Assembly: GCA_016194725.1 (NCBI GenBank)
Contig: JACQAW010000314.1
Location: 1 to 19,369, forward strand
Direction of reading: 5' to 3'
Length of the DNA stretch: 19,369 bases
Source of the DNA: Deltaproteobacteria bacterium
Lineage (GTDB): Bacteria; Bdellovibrionota; UBA1018; UBA923
Shown: positions 7,879 to 14,759 of the stretch, in pieces
Layout of the letters: each line of letters begins with the position of its first letter
Numbering within the stretch: the stretch's first letter is position 1
Program-made: the position numbers and the translations under genes
The notes under the pieces: model-generated
The model's input: the letters and a program-made list of their open reading frames with translations, nothing else
Told to the model about the DNA's origin: nothing
Databases searched by the model: none

Positions 7879-8709
7879 CTAGTGGATAAGTCTGTGGATA
7901 AACCGCGGCAACAAGCTGTGCTTATGAAAGTAGAACTGAAAGAACATGACCGCAATGGCTCCATAAGCCATAGCCCGAATCTGCCCGTCGAGCAGCGAGC
8001 GCCGAAGAATTTTGCGAATGCCCGGCAGAGCCTTGGGCGCCCCGCCAACTTCGGGGCGCTTGATCTTGAGCGCCATCTTCGTCACCTTGGTCAGGTGCTT
8101 GCGCATCTCGGGCGCGGTTTCGATCATCGGAATCGAGTTCCACTGCGGGCATTCGGGAGTCCAGCTGGTGCCTTGAATGTTGAGCTCGGGGCTGGCCTCG
8201 ACCCAGGGACGCCCATCAGAAAAAAGCAGGCGCGCATTTTCCAGATGGTCGTCCACCTGATTGGCGGTGATGCGCAAAACGCCCGCGATCTGCTGGCGCG
8301 AGAACTGCGCCTTGATTTTCATAATCACCACCGCGCGCGCGATAGCCGGCATCCTGAAAAACGGGTCGATGCCAAAACCGCGATAGGCCTGGGCATTGGC
8401 CATTTCCCAAATCACGGCGGCAAAGCGGGTGGCGGTAATTCCGTGCAGCAGCGGCGCGGGTTTGGCCTTGGTGGGAAGATCATTGGTCAACTCGGCGCCG
8501 TTGTTTCGATGATACTGCGCAAGCCGGGCTTCGATCATGGCCACGCCCTGTTGCTCGGTCACCGCCGCCATGAGGGCTACGATCGCATCGGCCATGATTC
8601 GTTCTGATTTTTCCACGGACTGGGTCACGGCAAAAGCCAGCGACATTCCCCAGGTCTCCGACCAGTACGTATAACGTTCGATGACCAGTTTGCGTGTTTC
8701 CGAGCTCAT
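7879..8709 (-). CDS. Uncharacterised protein with helix-turn-helix-like segment and C-terminal membrane anchor
   Basis: From ATG 8709 the product is 276 residues with no signal peptide. The first ~130 residues look all-helical (KLVIERYTYWSETWGMSLAFAVTQSVEKSERIMADAIVALMAAV). Residues ~135-160 (FSRQQIAGVLRITANQVDDHLENAR) resemble a sigma-region-4 or LuxR-type helix-turn-helix, though no family is firmly recognised. A basic stretch (KMALKIKRPE, GIRKILRRSLL) precedes a single hydrophobic segment near the C-terminus (MAYGAIAVMFFQFYF, about 247-261), which would leave the HTH in the cytoplasm. One speculation is a membrane-tethered regulator. No convincing Shine-Dalgarno is visible before 8709, so the start could be a nearby in-frame ATG. 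Confidence 0.7.
   Translation of the reverse strand: MSSETRKLVIERYTYWSETWGMSLAFAVTQSVEKSERIMADAIVALMAAVTEQQGVAMIEARLAQYHRNNGAELTNDLPTKAKPAPLLHGITATRFAAVIWEMANAQAYRGFGIDPFFRMPAIARAVVIMKIKAQFSRQQIAGVLRITANQVDDHLENARLLFSDGRPWVEASPELNIQGTSWTPECPQWNSIPMIETAPEMRKHLTKVTKMALKIKRPEVGGAPKALPGIRKILRRSLLDGQIRAMAYGAIAVMFFQFYFHKHSLLPRFIHRLIH
7881..7901 (-). other. Two tandem DnaA-box-like sequences
   Basis: On the minus strand TTATCCACA (7893-7901, a perfect DnaA consensus box) is followed by TTATCCACT (7881-7889, one mismatch), start-to-start 12 bases apart. They fall in the last codons of the 7879-8709 gene (encoding FIHRLIH-stop). No AT-rich unwinding element or dnaA/dnaN gene is nearby, so this may be chance driven by the repeated Ile-His codons. 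Confidence 0.3.
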
Positions 8710-8818
8710 ATAATGATAGGGGCCCCCACCCACTTCAAATCATTCTCAGTCTAACATGGCTTTGGTTCGGCCGGCAGCCCCCCGGCAAGCGTTTCCCGGG
8801 GAGCAATCTGAAAACTGA

Positions 8819-8943
8819 AGACTGGAGCCTCAGCCTCAGCCTCAGCCTCAGCCCTGAGTCTCAGTACAGAATCAGAGTAGAAGGCATCGTAGCCCTTTCT
8901 GATCCTGTACTGTTGCCTCGAACTGTTGCTGAGGCTCCAGTCT
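8819..8943. repeat. Nested inverted repeat in the intergenic region upstream of the 9108 lipoprotein
   Basis: The outer arms are AGACTGGAGCCTCAG (8819-8833) and its perfect complement (8929-8943). The inner arms are CAGTACAGAATCAGA (8862-8876) and 8898-8912, with one mismatch. Between outer and inner left arms is a CCTCAG hexamer repeat (about 8828-8850). The 398-base gap 8710-9107 holds this element, the sigma-54 motif and no gene I can support. The element could be a large RNA hairpin, a small mobile palindromic element, or paired activator sites upstream of the sigma-54 promoter. Confidence 0.85.
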
Positions 8944-9044
8944 GCGCCCCCTTCGGCTGCCCATTTTCCAGCTGTCCAAACTTTCAACAATCCCCAACCC
9001 CGTTTCCCCTCAACATTTTCAGCTGCTTAGCCTTGCTTGATTCC

Positions 9045-9060
9045 TGGCACCCCCGTTGCA
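9045..9060 (+). promoter_or_regulatory. Sigma-54 (-24/-12) promoter for the 9108 lipoprotein
   Basis: TGGCAC (9045-9050), five bases, then TTGCA (9056-9060) is a near-perfect sigma-54 consensus, with the invariant GG and GC ten bases apart. The predicted start near 9071 gives a leader of about 37 bases with a GAGGAGAG ribosome-binding site before ATG 9108. An enhancer-binding activator would be required. Confidence 0.7.
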
Positions 9061-9107
9061 ACGTAGGGGGTTAGAGAGACCCAAGTTGTTTTTGAGGAGA
9101 GAGTTGT

Positions 9108-9941
9108 ATGCAGAAGTTGCTCACGGGCCGAAGGCTCATTCTATTTCTGGGATTGGGAATTTTGAATTCCGCATGTGCCCCCTCGGCTCCCCAGACCGTG
9201 AAGCCGGCCACCCATACCGGCATTCCGGTAAGCGTTGACGGCGGCACTGCGGCCGCCACTACGGGAGCATCCGGCAGCAGCGGCACGACGCTCAACCAGA
9301 CTCCACCTCTTGCCTTTCAGATCAACGGCATCGGCAACCACGCACGCCACATCTGCGTGCCGGCCGCTCACAAGCTCGTGCTGCGCATGCTTCCCCATGC
9401 CAACAACACGCCGCTGATGCCCTATAACCCATCGCTCATCAACTCGTTGAATGGGCAGCCGCTGTACGACGGCAGCGCCGCATATTACAACAAGCTGCGC
9501 ATGCGCATTTCGATTCCCGGCACCTCTGCGGCCTGGGACTACGTTGCGAGCAACGAAACCTATTCGGCGTCGCAGGATTACAGCTCGTATCTCAAACAGG
9601 TCTCGCCCACGTCGGTGACGCCCACGAACTCACTGCCCACGCCCGAGTACGACGTTGCCAGCCAGACCATCTACGGCTCCAGCCCCACCGACGGCAGCTG
9701 CACGTACTGGGAAAGCCAGCTGCACAGCTGCACGCTGTCCAGCGTGCTGCGCTCGAGCGAATCGGCCAGCTGCCCCGCGGGCCAGCAAAAGCTCATGATT
9801 ACGATTATCGCCTCCGATTACCCCTGCAACATCGGTGACCCCACGAACTGGTGCAGGGGCGGAAGCATTCAGATTGTTCCCGATTATCAGCAATGGAGCG
9901 CGACCATTCAGGTGATGACCGAGAACACAGGAACTTGGTGA
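9108..9941 (+). CDS. Putative lipoprotein, paralogue of the downstream lipoprotein
   Basis: The 277-residue product starts MQKLLTGRRLILFLGLGILNSAC, a lipoprotein signal with lipobox NSAC, after a good Shine-Dalgarno (GAGGAGAG). The mature N-terminus is a low-complexity Gly/Ser/Thr/Ala linker (GGTAAATTGASGSSGTT). The rest is polar, with cysteines that could form disulfides, and ends in an alternating strand-like stretch (SIQIVPDYQQWSATIQVMTEN). Shared features with the 10142 gene are a GASG linker, a KLRM/VxI strand, a DYSSYL versus DFSSYL motif and a C-terminal W-S-x-x-(I/V)-Q-V strand, so the two are probably diverged duplicates. No named family is recognised. Surface exposure is a guess. 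It is preceded by a sigma-54 promoter motif. Confidence 0.8.
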   Translation: MQKLLTGRRLILFLGLGILNSACAPSAPQTVKPATHTGIPVSVDGGTAAATTGASGSSGTTLNQTPPLAFQINGIGNHARHICVPAAHKLVLRMLPHANNTPLMPYNPSLINSLNGQPLYDGSAAYYNKLRMRISIPGTSAAWDYVASNETYSASQDYSSYLKQVSPTSVTPTNSLPTPEYDVASQTIYGSSPTDGSCTYWESQLHSCTLSSVLRSSESASCPAGQQKLMITIIASDYPCNIGDPTNWCRGGSIQIVPDYQQWSATIQVMTENTGTW

Positions 9942-9944
9942 CAG

Positions 9945-9968
9945 GTTTGAGCTGCATAAAGCTTAAAC
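9945..9968 (+). terminator. Weak hairpin just after the 9108 gene
   Basis: GTTTGAGCT and AGCTTAAAC form a nine-pair stem (one G-U) around a six-base loop, four bases after the stop codon. No U-run follows, so it is at best a weak or protein-dependent terminator or a 3'-end stabiliser. Confidence 0.3.
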
Positions 9969-10030
9969 AGGTGTCCAAGCAAAGACTGGAGATTGGCTCT
10001 GGCCTTTAGGCAAAAGCGACAAAGAGGAAT

Positions 10031-10047
10031 CCGGCACTGACCTTGCA
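10031..10047 (+). promoter_or_regulatory. Sigma-54 (-24/-12) promoter for the 10142 lipoprotein
   Basis: CGGCAC (10032-10037), five bases, then TTGCA (10043-10047) keeps GG (10033-10034) and GC (10045-10046) ten bases apart, with one departure from the TGGCAC core. The predicted start near 10058 gives a leader of about 84 bases. AAGACTGGAG, the sequence of the outer arm of the nested inverted repeat farther left, recurs at 9982-9991, about 42 bases upstream of the -24 element. Confidence 0.6.
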
Positions 10048-10141
10048 CAGTAAGTATTCAGAGAAGCAGTAATAGAGTTCCGATAATTTAATCCGTGGAT
10101 GTGGATGCTGATCGGGACAGTTGTTGAAGAGGAGTAGTTTT

Positions 10142-10987
10142 ATGAAGTTGAAAGATTTTTTGATAGTAGTGCCTGTGGCACTCAGCGTTCTGGCCTGCAG
10201 CAAGAGCTCGGATACGCCCGTATCCACTGACAACAGTGGAATCGTCGGCGGCTCCACCACTTCGCCGGGCATCGTAACCAACCCCGGCCCAAGCGTCGGT
10301 CCCACCGGAACGTCCGGAGCCAGCGGCGCGACCGGTGGATTGAACGCCAGCGGCTGCCCTTTGTATCCCAGCCATGCGATTTACTCGTCGCCCGTCCTGA
10401 ATGGCCTGGGCACCGGTTCGGTAACCCCAACCTTTCCCGGCCCCCCAATCGTGGCTGACAACAAGCTGCGCGTGAGCATCAAGCCAAGCGGCGCCGGCAC
10501 TACAAATGGAACAGGCGGCACGGCGAACTACAATCACCTCTCGGCGAACGTCCATCTCATGGCCAACGGCATCGAAGTGGGAATGATTACCATTCCAACC
10601 CAGGGCGGCAACTCCGGCTACTCGAGCGGCCTGGCCGTGGGCGTGAAGTCCGACCCGGCAGTCGCTGACTTCAGCAGCTACCTGCAAGGTGGCAACACGA
10701 CCTACTCCCTCAAGGTCGATAATATCCGCACCGACTATAAATGTAATACGTTTTGCACGGCCGAATACTACGGCTGCTACTCGGCTTTGGCTTACGGCTA
10801 CTGCGGTTACGGCAGCACCTGGAACTGGGACTACCACCAGGCCAACTGGGCCTGCTGCCCCGGCTCCATCGGAATGCTCGACCAATGCCAGCGCCAGCAG
10901 TGCGGCGTGGGTACGGTGCTCGACAACTCCAGCTGGTCACTGAGTGTCCAGGTAGAGACAGACTCCACCCCTTGCATTACTCCGTAA
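10142..10987 (+). CDS. Putative cysteine- and tyrosine-rich lipoprotein, paralogue of the upstream lipoprotein
   Basis: ATG 10142 is chosen over the earlier in-frame ATG at 10121 because GAGGAG lies just before it and MKLKDFLIVVPVALSVLAC is a complete lipoprotein signal (lipobox VLAC). The 281-residue product has a Gly/Ser/Thr/Pro linker (GPTGTSGASGATGG), a polar strand-rich middle, then a dense Cys/Tyr/Trp segment (about residues 200-262: CNTFCTAEYYGCYSALAYGYCGYG, later WACCPG and CQRQQCG). This suggests a disulfide-knotted domain exposed outside the inner membrane. It ends with a WSLSVQV strand like its upstream paralogue. Its last 51 bases overlap the 3' end of the convergent metallopeptidase gene. 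No family is recognised. Confidence 0.8.
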   Translation: MKLKDFLIVVPVALSVLACSKSSDTPVSTDNSGIVGGSTTSPGIVTNPGPSVGPTGTSGASGATGGLNASGCPLYPSHAIYSSPVLNGLGTGSVTPTFPGPPIVADNKLRVSIKPSGAGTTNGTGGTANYNHLSANVHLMANGIEVGMITIPTQGGNSGYSSGLAVGVKSDPAVADFSSYLQGGNTTYSLKVDNIRTDYKCNTFCTAEYYGCYSALAYGYCGYGSTWNWDYHQANWACCPGSIGMLDQCQRQQCGVGTVLDNSSWSLSVQVETDSTPCITP

Positions 10988-12073
10988 GCGCTCTTTAAGT
11001 AATACCTGCGGTTTGGTCTTGCCACGCTCAACGGAACTGAGCCGGTCCCATTCCCGCTCGAAACTCTTCAGATAGCGGAGGGCATCTTTAAGGTGCCCTC
11101 CGCATTTTTCGTCCAGCTCGTCAAACAGCGCCTGCTCGTCTTCGTAGGTCAGGAACGCAAGCAGGGCCGCGTTGTTGGTAACCAGCCTGGCCATGCGCCC
11201 CCAGCCCCGCCCCGCCCAGGGCGCGGTTTCGAGCTGTTTTTGAAACGCGGCAAAACGGCTCTCCTTGCCGCTGCGGCGATCGTCAGCAGAAGCATTCGAG
11301 GACGACGCGTAATAGGCCTTGAGCTCTTCGGCGAATTTTTTCAGCATCGTGCCGAACAGGCGGCGATCAGTGCGGTCGTTGTCCCAGTCCTGGCGCTCTT
11401 TGCTCTTCTTGCCGAACGCGCGTTCGATCCATAACTTTTCGGCCGTATCGCCCACGTAGCTCGCGATCTGCTCGTTGAAATCCACCTGGCCCTTGAGGTA
11501 AATCTGCCCGTGCGTGGACTCATGGAAAATCAGGTCCACCATGGCGCCCTTGTCGCGATAGAGCATGGTCGACACCATGGGATCGCGTAGCCACCCCAGC
11601 GTGGAATAGGCCGAGGCTCCACGCACGTAAGTATCGTATCCCTTGAGCTGGTAATCGTGCGCCCAGTCCTGCGCCGTTTTCTCTTTGAAAAAACCCAGGT
11701 ACGGAAACGCGCCAAAAAAAGGGAATGACCACATCACAGTCTTGAGCTCGAAGGGCTCTGCAGCCGTGAGCGCCCAGGTCAGGTACGGGCGGTCCACCTG
11801 CACATACGTGGTGTAGTTCGAGGTCGGCGGCACGCCCAGCTCGGTTTCGACCATTTTCTTGATCTCGGGCACCCACTTCAACCGCTCACGGACTTTTTCA
11901 GTGGTGTGCGGGTCATCGATAACTTCCTGCAGCGGCCGCTCGTGATTGTACAGCGACAGCTGCCCTATTCCCGCCTGAACCAGATAGGCCGCGGTACTGC
12001 AGCCGGTACTGAGCAGCAGGGGAAAAAGCACTAGCAAGCGCGCGGCAAGCCGGCGGATGGTCAGAATTCCCAT
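10937..12073 (-). CDS. Putative zinc aminopeptidase lipoprotein (PF10023-like, HExxH)
   Basis: The 378-residue protein begins with a lipoprotein signal ending in lipobox STGC (Cys near 25). Its zinc motif HESTH (about 184-188) is followed by FNEQIASYVG (about 199-208), where the Glu is the expected third ligand. The pattern HExxH...DxxFNE(x)xAxxVG is that of the 'predicted aminopeptidase' family (PF10023), and the length fits. Substrate is unknown. Localisation is inferred as periplasmic membrane face. The start overlaps the end of the barrel gene by 13 bases, so it is the last gene of a four-gene operon. Its 3' end overlaps the convergent lipoprotein by 51 bases, and a plus-strand terminator-like hairpin lies inside its coding sequence. 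Confidence 0.82.
   Translation of the reverse strand: MGILTIRRLAARLLVLFPLLLSTGCSTAAYLVQAGIGQLSLYNHERPLQEVIDDPHTTEKVRERLKWVPEIKKMVETELGVPPTSNYTTYVQVDRPYLTWALTAAEPFELKTVMWSFPFFGAFPYLGFFKEKTAQDWAHDYQLKGYDTYVRGASAYSTLGWLRDPMVSTMLYRDKGAMVDLIFHESTHGQIYLKGQVDFNEQIASYVGDTAEKLWIERAFGKKSKERQDWDNDRTDRRLFGTMLKKFAEELKAYYASSSNASADDRRSGKESRFAAFQKQLETAPWAGRGWGRMARLVTNNAALLAFLTYEDEQALFDELDEKCGGHLKDALRYLKSFEREWDRLSSVERGKTKPQVLLKERLRSNARGGVCLYLDTQ
11075..11110 (+). terminator. Rho-independent terminator-like hairpin for the 10142 lipoprotein, within the antisense gene
   Basis: GCGGAGGGCA (11075-11084) and TGCCCTCCGC (11094-11103) form a perfect ten-pair GC-rich stem with a nine-base loop, followed on the plus strand by ATTTTTCG. 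It sits 88 bases past the lipoprotein stop. The T-run suits only plus-strand transcription; on the minus strand it is coding for the metallopeptidase (CGGHLKDA). Confidence 0.65.
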
Positions 12074-12654
12074 CCGATTCCGCCCTGCGCGGAAAAGTTA
12101 TTCTTCGCGCCAGAGATGTTGAAGTTTGGCAGGTACGTCACGACCTCGATCTTAAGCGAGAAGTTGCGCAATAGGAATATGCGAAGTCCGCCGCCCAGGA
12201 TTCCGCTGGGGCTTTTTTCAACCTGGGGCGTCGTGGGAATGCCCGAGATGCTGCCGTTCTGAGTGCGGTTATACTGCGCGGCACCCACCTTCACGTATGG
12301 CGCGATAACCATCTTGGGCGGCAAAAGGCCCTGCACCAGCGAAAGGCCGAGCGACTGCTCGTTTACCGAAGTCGTTTGAACCGGATTGCCGTTAAAAAAA
12401 TTGTCCGTGTACGCGTACGAAACCTCGAGCTCGGTGAGCACGTTCAGGTTCAAGCCGAACGTTGCGGTGTAGCGGCGCGTGGTGGAATAGGTGCCGTTGC
12501 CGAAATCACTTTTCGAGAAGCTGCCCATGAGCGAAATTTCGCCGAGGCTGCCGGCATTGTTCTGGCTGGCCTTTTCTGACGAGGCGGCATGCAGGCTGCT
12601 CAATGGCGCCAGCCAAATCAGCAAAAAAATCCCGACTGCGAGTTTCCACTTCAT
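12061..12654 (-). CDS. Outer-membrane beta-barrel-like protein
   Basis: The 197-residue protein has a Sec signal peptide (MKWKLAVGIFLLIWLAPLSSLHAAS) and GGAGG four to five bases before ATG. The mature part is built of alternating polar/hydrophobic strands with aromatic girdle residues (RYTATFGLNLNVLTELEVSYAYTDNFF; MVIAPYVKVGAAQYN; GILGGGLRIFLLRNFSLKIEVVTYLP) and ends in Phe (GGIGWEF), the usual BAM recognition signal. About eight strands are expected, as in small OmpA/OmpW-like barrels. No specific family is named. It lies between the FecR-domain gene and the metallopeptidase in an apparent operon and overlaps the latter. Confidence 0.75.
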   Translation of the reverse strand: MKWKLAVGIFLLIWLAPLSSLHAASSEKASQNNAGSLGEISLMGSFSKSDFGNGTYSTTRRYTATFGLNLNVLTELEVSYAYTDNFFNGNPVQTTSVNEQSLGLSLVQGLLPPKMVIAPYVKVGAAQYNRTQNGSISGIPTTPQVEKSPSGILGGGLRIFLLRNFSLKIEVVTYLPNFNISGAKNNFSAQGGIGWEF

Positions 12655-12699
12655 ACTGCCTCCATGCCTTGCTCACAGGGCCATCCACGGCCTTGCGTC

Positions 12700-13779
12700 T
12701 TACTCGGTCTCTCCAGCCTCTTGGACCTTCGGCTGCTTGCTCAATTTCTCCAGCAGACTGCGTTGCTCGTCGTCCATTTTTTGCATTTTTTGCGGCCCGC
12801 GCGCCTGCTTCACCACCTGCCAGGTCGGGGTATGTCTTTCCGCGGCCGGATTGCGCGACTTCACGCGCTGGCCGTAGGCATTGTAGCGGGGCCCGGGGGC
12901 CGCAAGCGGCACCTCGTCCTGCTCTTCATAATCTTTGCCGGAAATGTGCGCCTGCAGGCGCCTCATCACTTCGGCGCTCTTGGGTTCGGATAGGGCGGCC
13001 GCCGAACGCGGTGCGGGGACTGCTTGCGCCACCAGCTCTTCGCTGGCCGATCCCGACCCGACAAGCGCCGCCAGCCCGCGCTTCTGCTCTTCGGCATTTT
13101 CCAACGGGGCGTGGGTTTCTTCAAAACGCGACAGGAAATGCTCGAAATGTTCGCCGTCGACGCGAACTGGAATTTTAGGCTGCAGGTGCTTGAAGTGCAG
13201 CGAAGACTCCGTAAAGAATCCAGGTGTGACCAGTACCGCGGCCTGAACCAGGTGCGGATGCCACGCTTTCACGTCGCCCGTCAGTCCCAGAACCTGCACC
13301 GTATCGCCCGAGGTCCAGACGGCCCCTTCGCCGGCAACAGTACCGGCGACGAACGCATTTTCGAAATGCATGGTCTGGCCCTCGGCTGCGCGAAATTTGA
13401 CCGCGCCCTTGAAAATTCGCGCTACCGCGTGCAAACGCCCCCTGCGCACGAACTCCACCGACGCGGGCCCCGCAACCGTAATTCTTCCCCCTTCGGTATC
13501 GGTCAGGCGAACCAGCCCGCCCTGCTCGACCCAGATGCGGTCGCCCGACACCACGCCTTGGCCCACCTCGAGGGCCTGAGCCGCCGATTTTCCGTCGGCC
13601 ACGGCAAAAGTGCCGCCGGTTACCTGGGTCACGATACCAACGGTGGAAAAGTCACCACTCTCGGGTGCACTGGCGTGCACTGAGTCTGTTGTGGTGTTGC
13701 TGTACCCACCCACCGCCGGTACCGTGCCAAGTATCGTCGCTGCAATTACGGCAGCTATTCCCGCATCAACTCTACGCAT
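12700..13779 (-). CDS. FecR-domain exported protein
   Basis: The 359-residue protein starts with a probable signal or anchor (MRRVDAGIAAVIAATILGTVPAVGG). Residues ~45-170 form a FecR-type domain: a strand start (GIVTQVTGGTFAV), then VGQGVVSGDRIWVEQGGLVRLTDTEGGRITVAGPASVEF and the FVAGTVAGEGAVWTSGDTVQVLGLTGDVKAW segment, the usual FecR beta-helix pattern. The C-terminal half is charged, low in hydrophobics and probably disordered or coiled (EKMQKMDDEQRSLLEKLSKQPKVQEAGE-like tail). Classical FecR relays a TonB-receptor signal to a sigma factor, but such long orphan FecR-domain proteins without a sigma gene are common in predatory and deltaproteobacterial lineages. No sigma gene is adjacent. Its start overlaps the stop of the upstream TPR-like gene by eight bases. 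Confidence 0.78.
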   Translation of the reverse strand: MRRVDAGIAAVIAATILGTVPAVGGYSNTTTDSVHASAPESGDFSTVGIVTQVTGGTFAVADGKSAAQALEVGQGVVSGDRIWVEQGGLVRLTDTEGGRITVAGPASVEFVRRGRLHAVARIFKGAVKFRAAEGQTMHFENAFVAGTVAGEGAVWTSGDTVQVLGLTGDVKAWHPHLVQAAVLVTPGFFTESSLHFKHLQPKIPVRVDGEHFEHFLSRFEETHAPLENAEEQKRGLAALVGSGSASEELVAQAVPAPRSAAALSEPKSAEVMRRLQAHISGKDYEEQDEVPLAAPGPRYNAYGQRVKSRNPAAERHTPTWQVVKQARGPQKMQKMDDEQRSLLEKLSKQPKVQEAGETE

Positions 13780-14686
13780 TCCTGTTCAACCTCCGCGCTT
13801 CTGGGGATCTTGGATATTTTTGAATCAGCTCGCGAATCGTGTTTTTCTCGGCTCGCGTATTTCCCAATTTTTTCTGGCACAGCGCCATCCAGCCCAGCGC
13901 GCGCGGCCCGTAGCTCAGGTCTTCGACCTTTGCGTGCGTTTCGGCCTTTTCCAGATAACCGACTGCCCGCTTGTAGTTGCCAACTTTATAAAGGCTCACG
14001 CCGGTAAGGTAGAGCGTCTGCGCATCCTGAAAAGCATCGTCTTCGGAGTTGTCGACCAGGTACACAAAAGCCTTGCCGGCGGTTTCGTAATCATTCTTCG
14101 CGAACGCTTCGGCGGCGGCATCGAAAATCACTTTTGGCGTCTTTTTGAGCAAATCGGGGTCGGCTGTCTTGAGCGAAGCAATCGTGCGCGAAGTCTCGAC
14201 TCCGCCTTCGGCCACCGAGTCGGCCTTCAGGCCATTGGCACGAATTTCCTCGCGGCATTCAAAGCTGGCATCAACAAGATGCCCATTCTCAGACTCCAAA
14301 GCCGCTACGCGCTTGCGCAAAATCTCGTTGTCCTGGTCCAGTTCGGCGGCCTGGCGCAGCTTTTCCTCGAACGCGCGATAAGCCTGGCCAAAAGCCGACC
14401 TCTCCAATACGACGCGCCAGCCGCTTTTGTGCTGACCTAAAACGACATGCGACGGTTCTTCAGCCGCGGAACTTCCCGATTGCACGGCCTCGTGCTCCGC
14501 TACGACCTCGTGCGTCGACGGCGCCACTTGTTCCGGTATGGCTTCGTGGTGGCCTTTTTCATGATGCTCGTCAGCCCGGCCTTCGAGCGCAGAAAGAATG
14601 GCCAGCATCGTAATGACTGCCACCACCGAAATTCCCGCGTAAACTCCTCGAACTTGCCTGCTGCGCAGACCTAAACGCCTGGACAC
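13772..14686 (-). CDS. Membrane-anchored coiled-coil/TPR-like protein
   Basis: The start is taken as GTG 14684-14686 because a strong GAGGAGG lies five bases upstream; the frame remains open to 14926 but runs there into argS antisense. The 304-residue product has a basic N-terminus, one transmembrane helix (GVYAGISVVAVITMLAILSAL, about 16-36) and a His/Glu-rich linker (HHEKGHHEAIPEQ, possible metal binding). A coiled coil follows (FEEKLRQAAELDQDNEILRKRVAALESENGHL). The C-terminal repeats (FAKNDYETAGKAFVYLVDNSEDDAFQDAQTLYLTGVSLYKVGNYKRAVGYLEKAE) have the YbgF/BamD-like TPR pattern. It is the first gene of a four-gene envelope operon, overlapping fecR-like by eight bases. A scaffold role is inferred. 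Confidence 0.75.
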   Translation of the reverse strand: MSRRLGLRSRQVRGVYAGISVVAVITMLAILSALEGRADEHHEKGHHEAIPEQVAPSTHEVVAEHEAVQSGSSAAEEPSHVVLGQHKSGWRVVLERSAFGQAYRAFEEKLRQAAELDQDNEILRKRVAALESENGHLVDASFECREEIRANGLKADSVAEGGVETSRTIASLKTADPDLLKKTPKVIFDAAAEAFAKNDYETAGKAFVYLVDNSEDDAFQDAQTLYLTGVSLYKVGNYKRAVGYLEKAETHAKVEDLSYGPRALGWMALCQKKLGNTRAEKNTIRELIQKYPRSPEARRLNRNA

Positions 14687-14724
14687 TATGTCCTCCTCAT
14701 CACTAGATCGGCAGCTGGGCTGGT

Positions 14725-14740
14725 AAATTTGAGCAAATTT
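14725..14740. promoter_or_regulatory. Possible operator, AAATTT-gagc-AAATTT
   Basis: A six-base inverted repeat with a four-base centre lies in the 73-bp gap between the divergent TPR-like gene and argS. Its position suits control of either promoter. It is short and AT-only, so chance is quite possible. Confidence 0.2.
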
Positions 14741-14759
14741 GGTAGGTTGAACCCCACAT

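Noticed and set aside
9049..9071. ACCCCC...GGGGGT inverted repeat around GTTGCAAC as an operator
   Set aside because: It coincides with the sigma-54 -24/-12 motif and the predicted transcript start, so the symmetry is likely incidental; six pairs only.
13024..13683. 219-codon plus-strand frame opposite the FecR-domain gene
   Set aside because: Antisense shadow with no start signal and no recognisable protein features.
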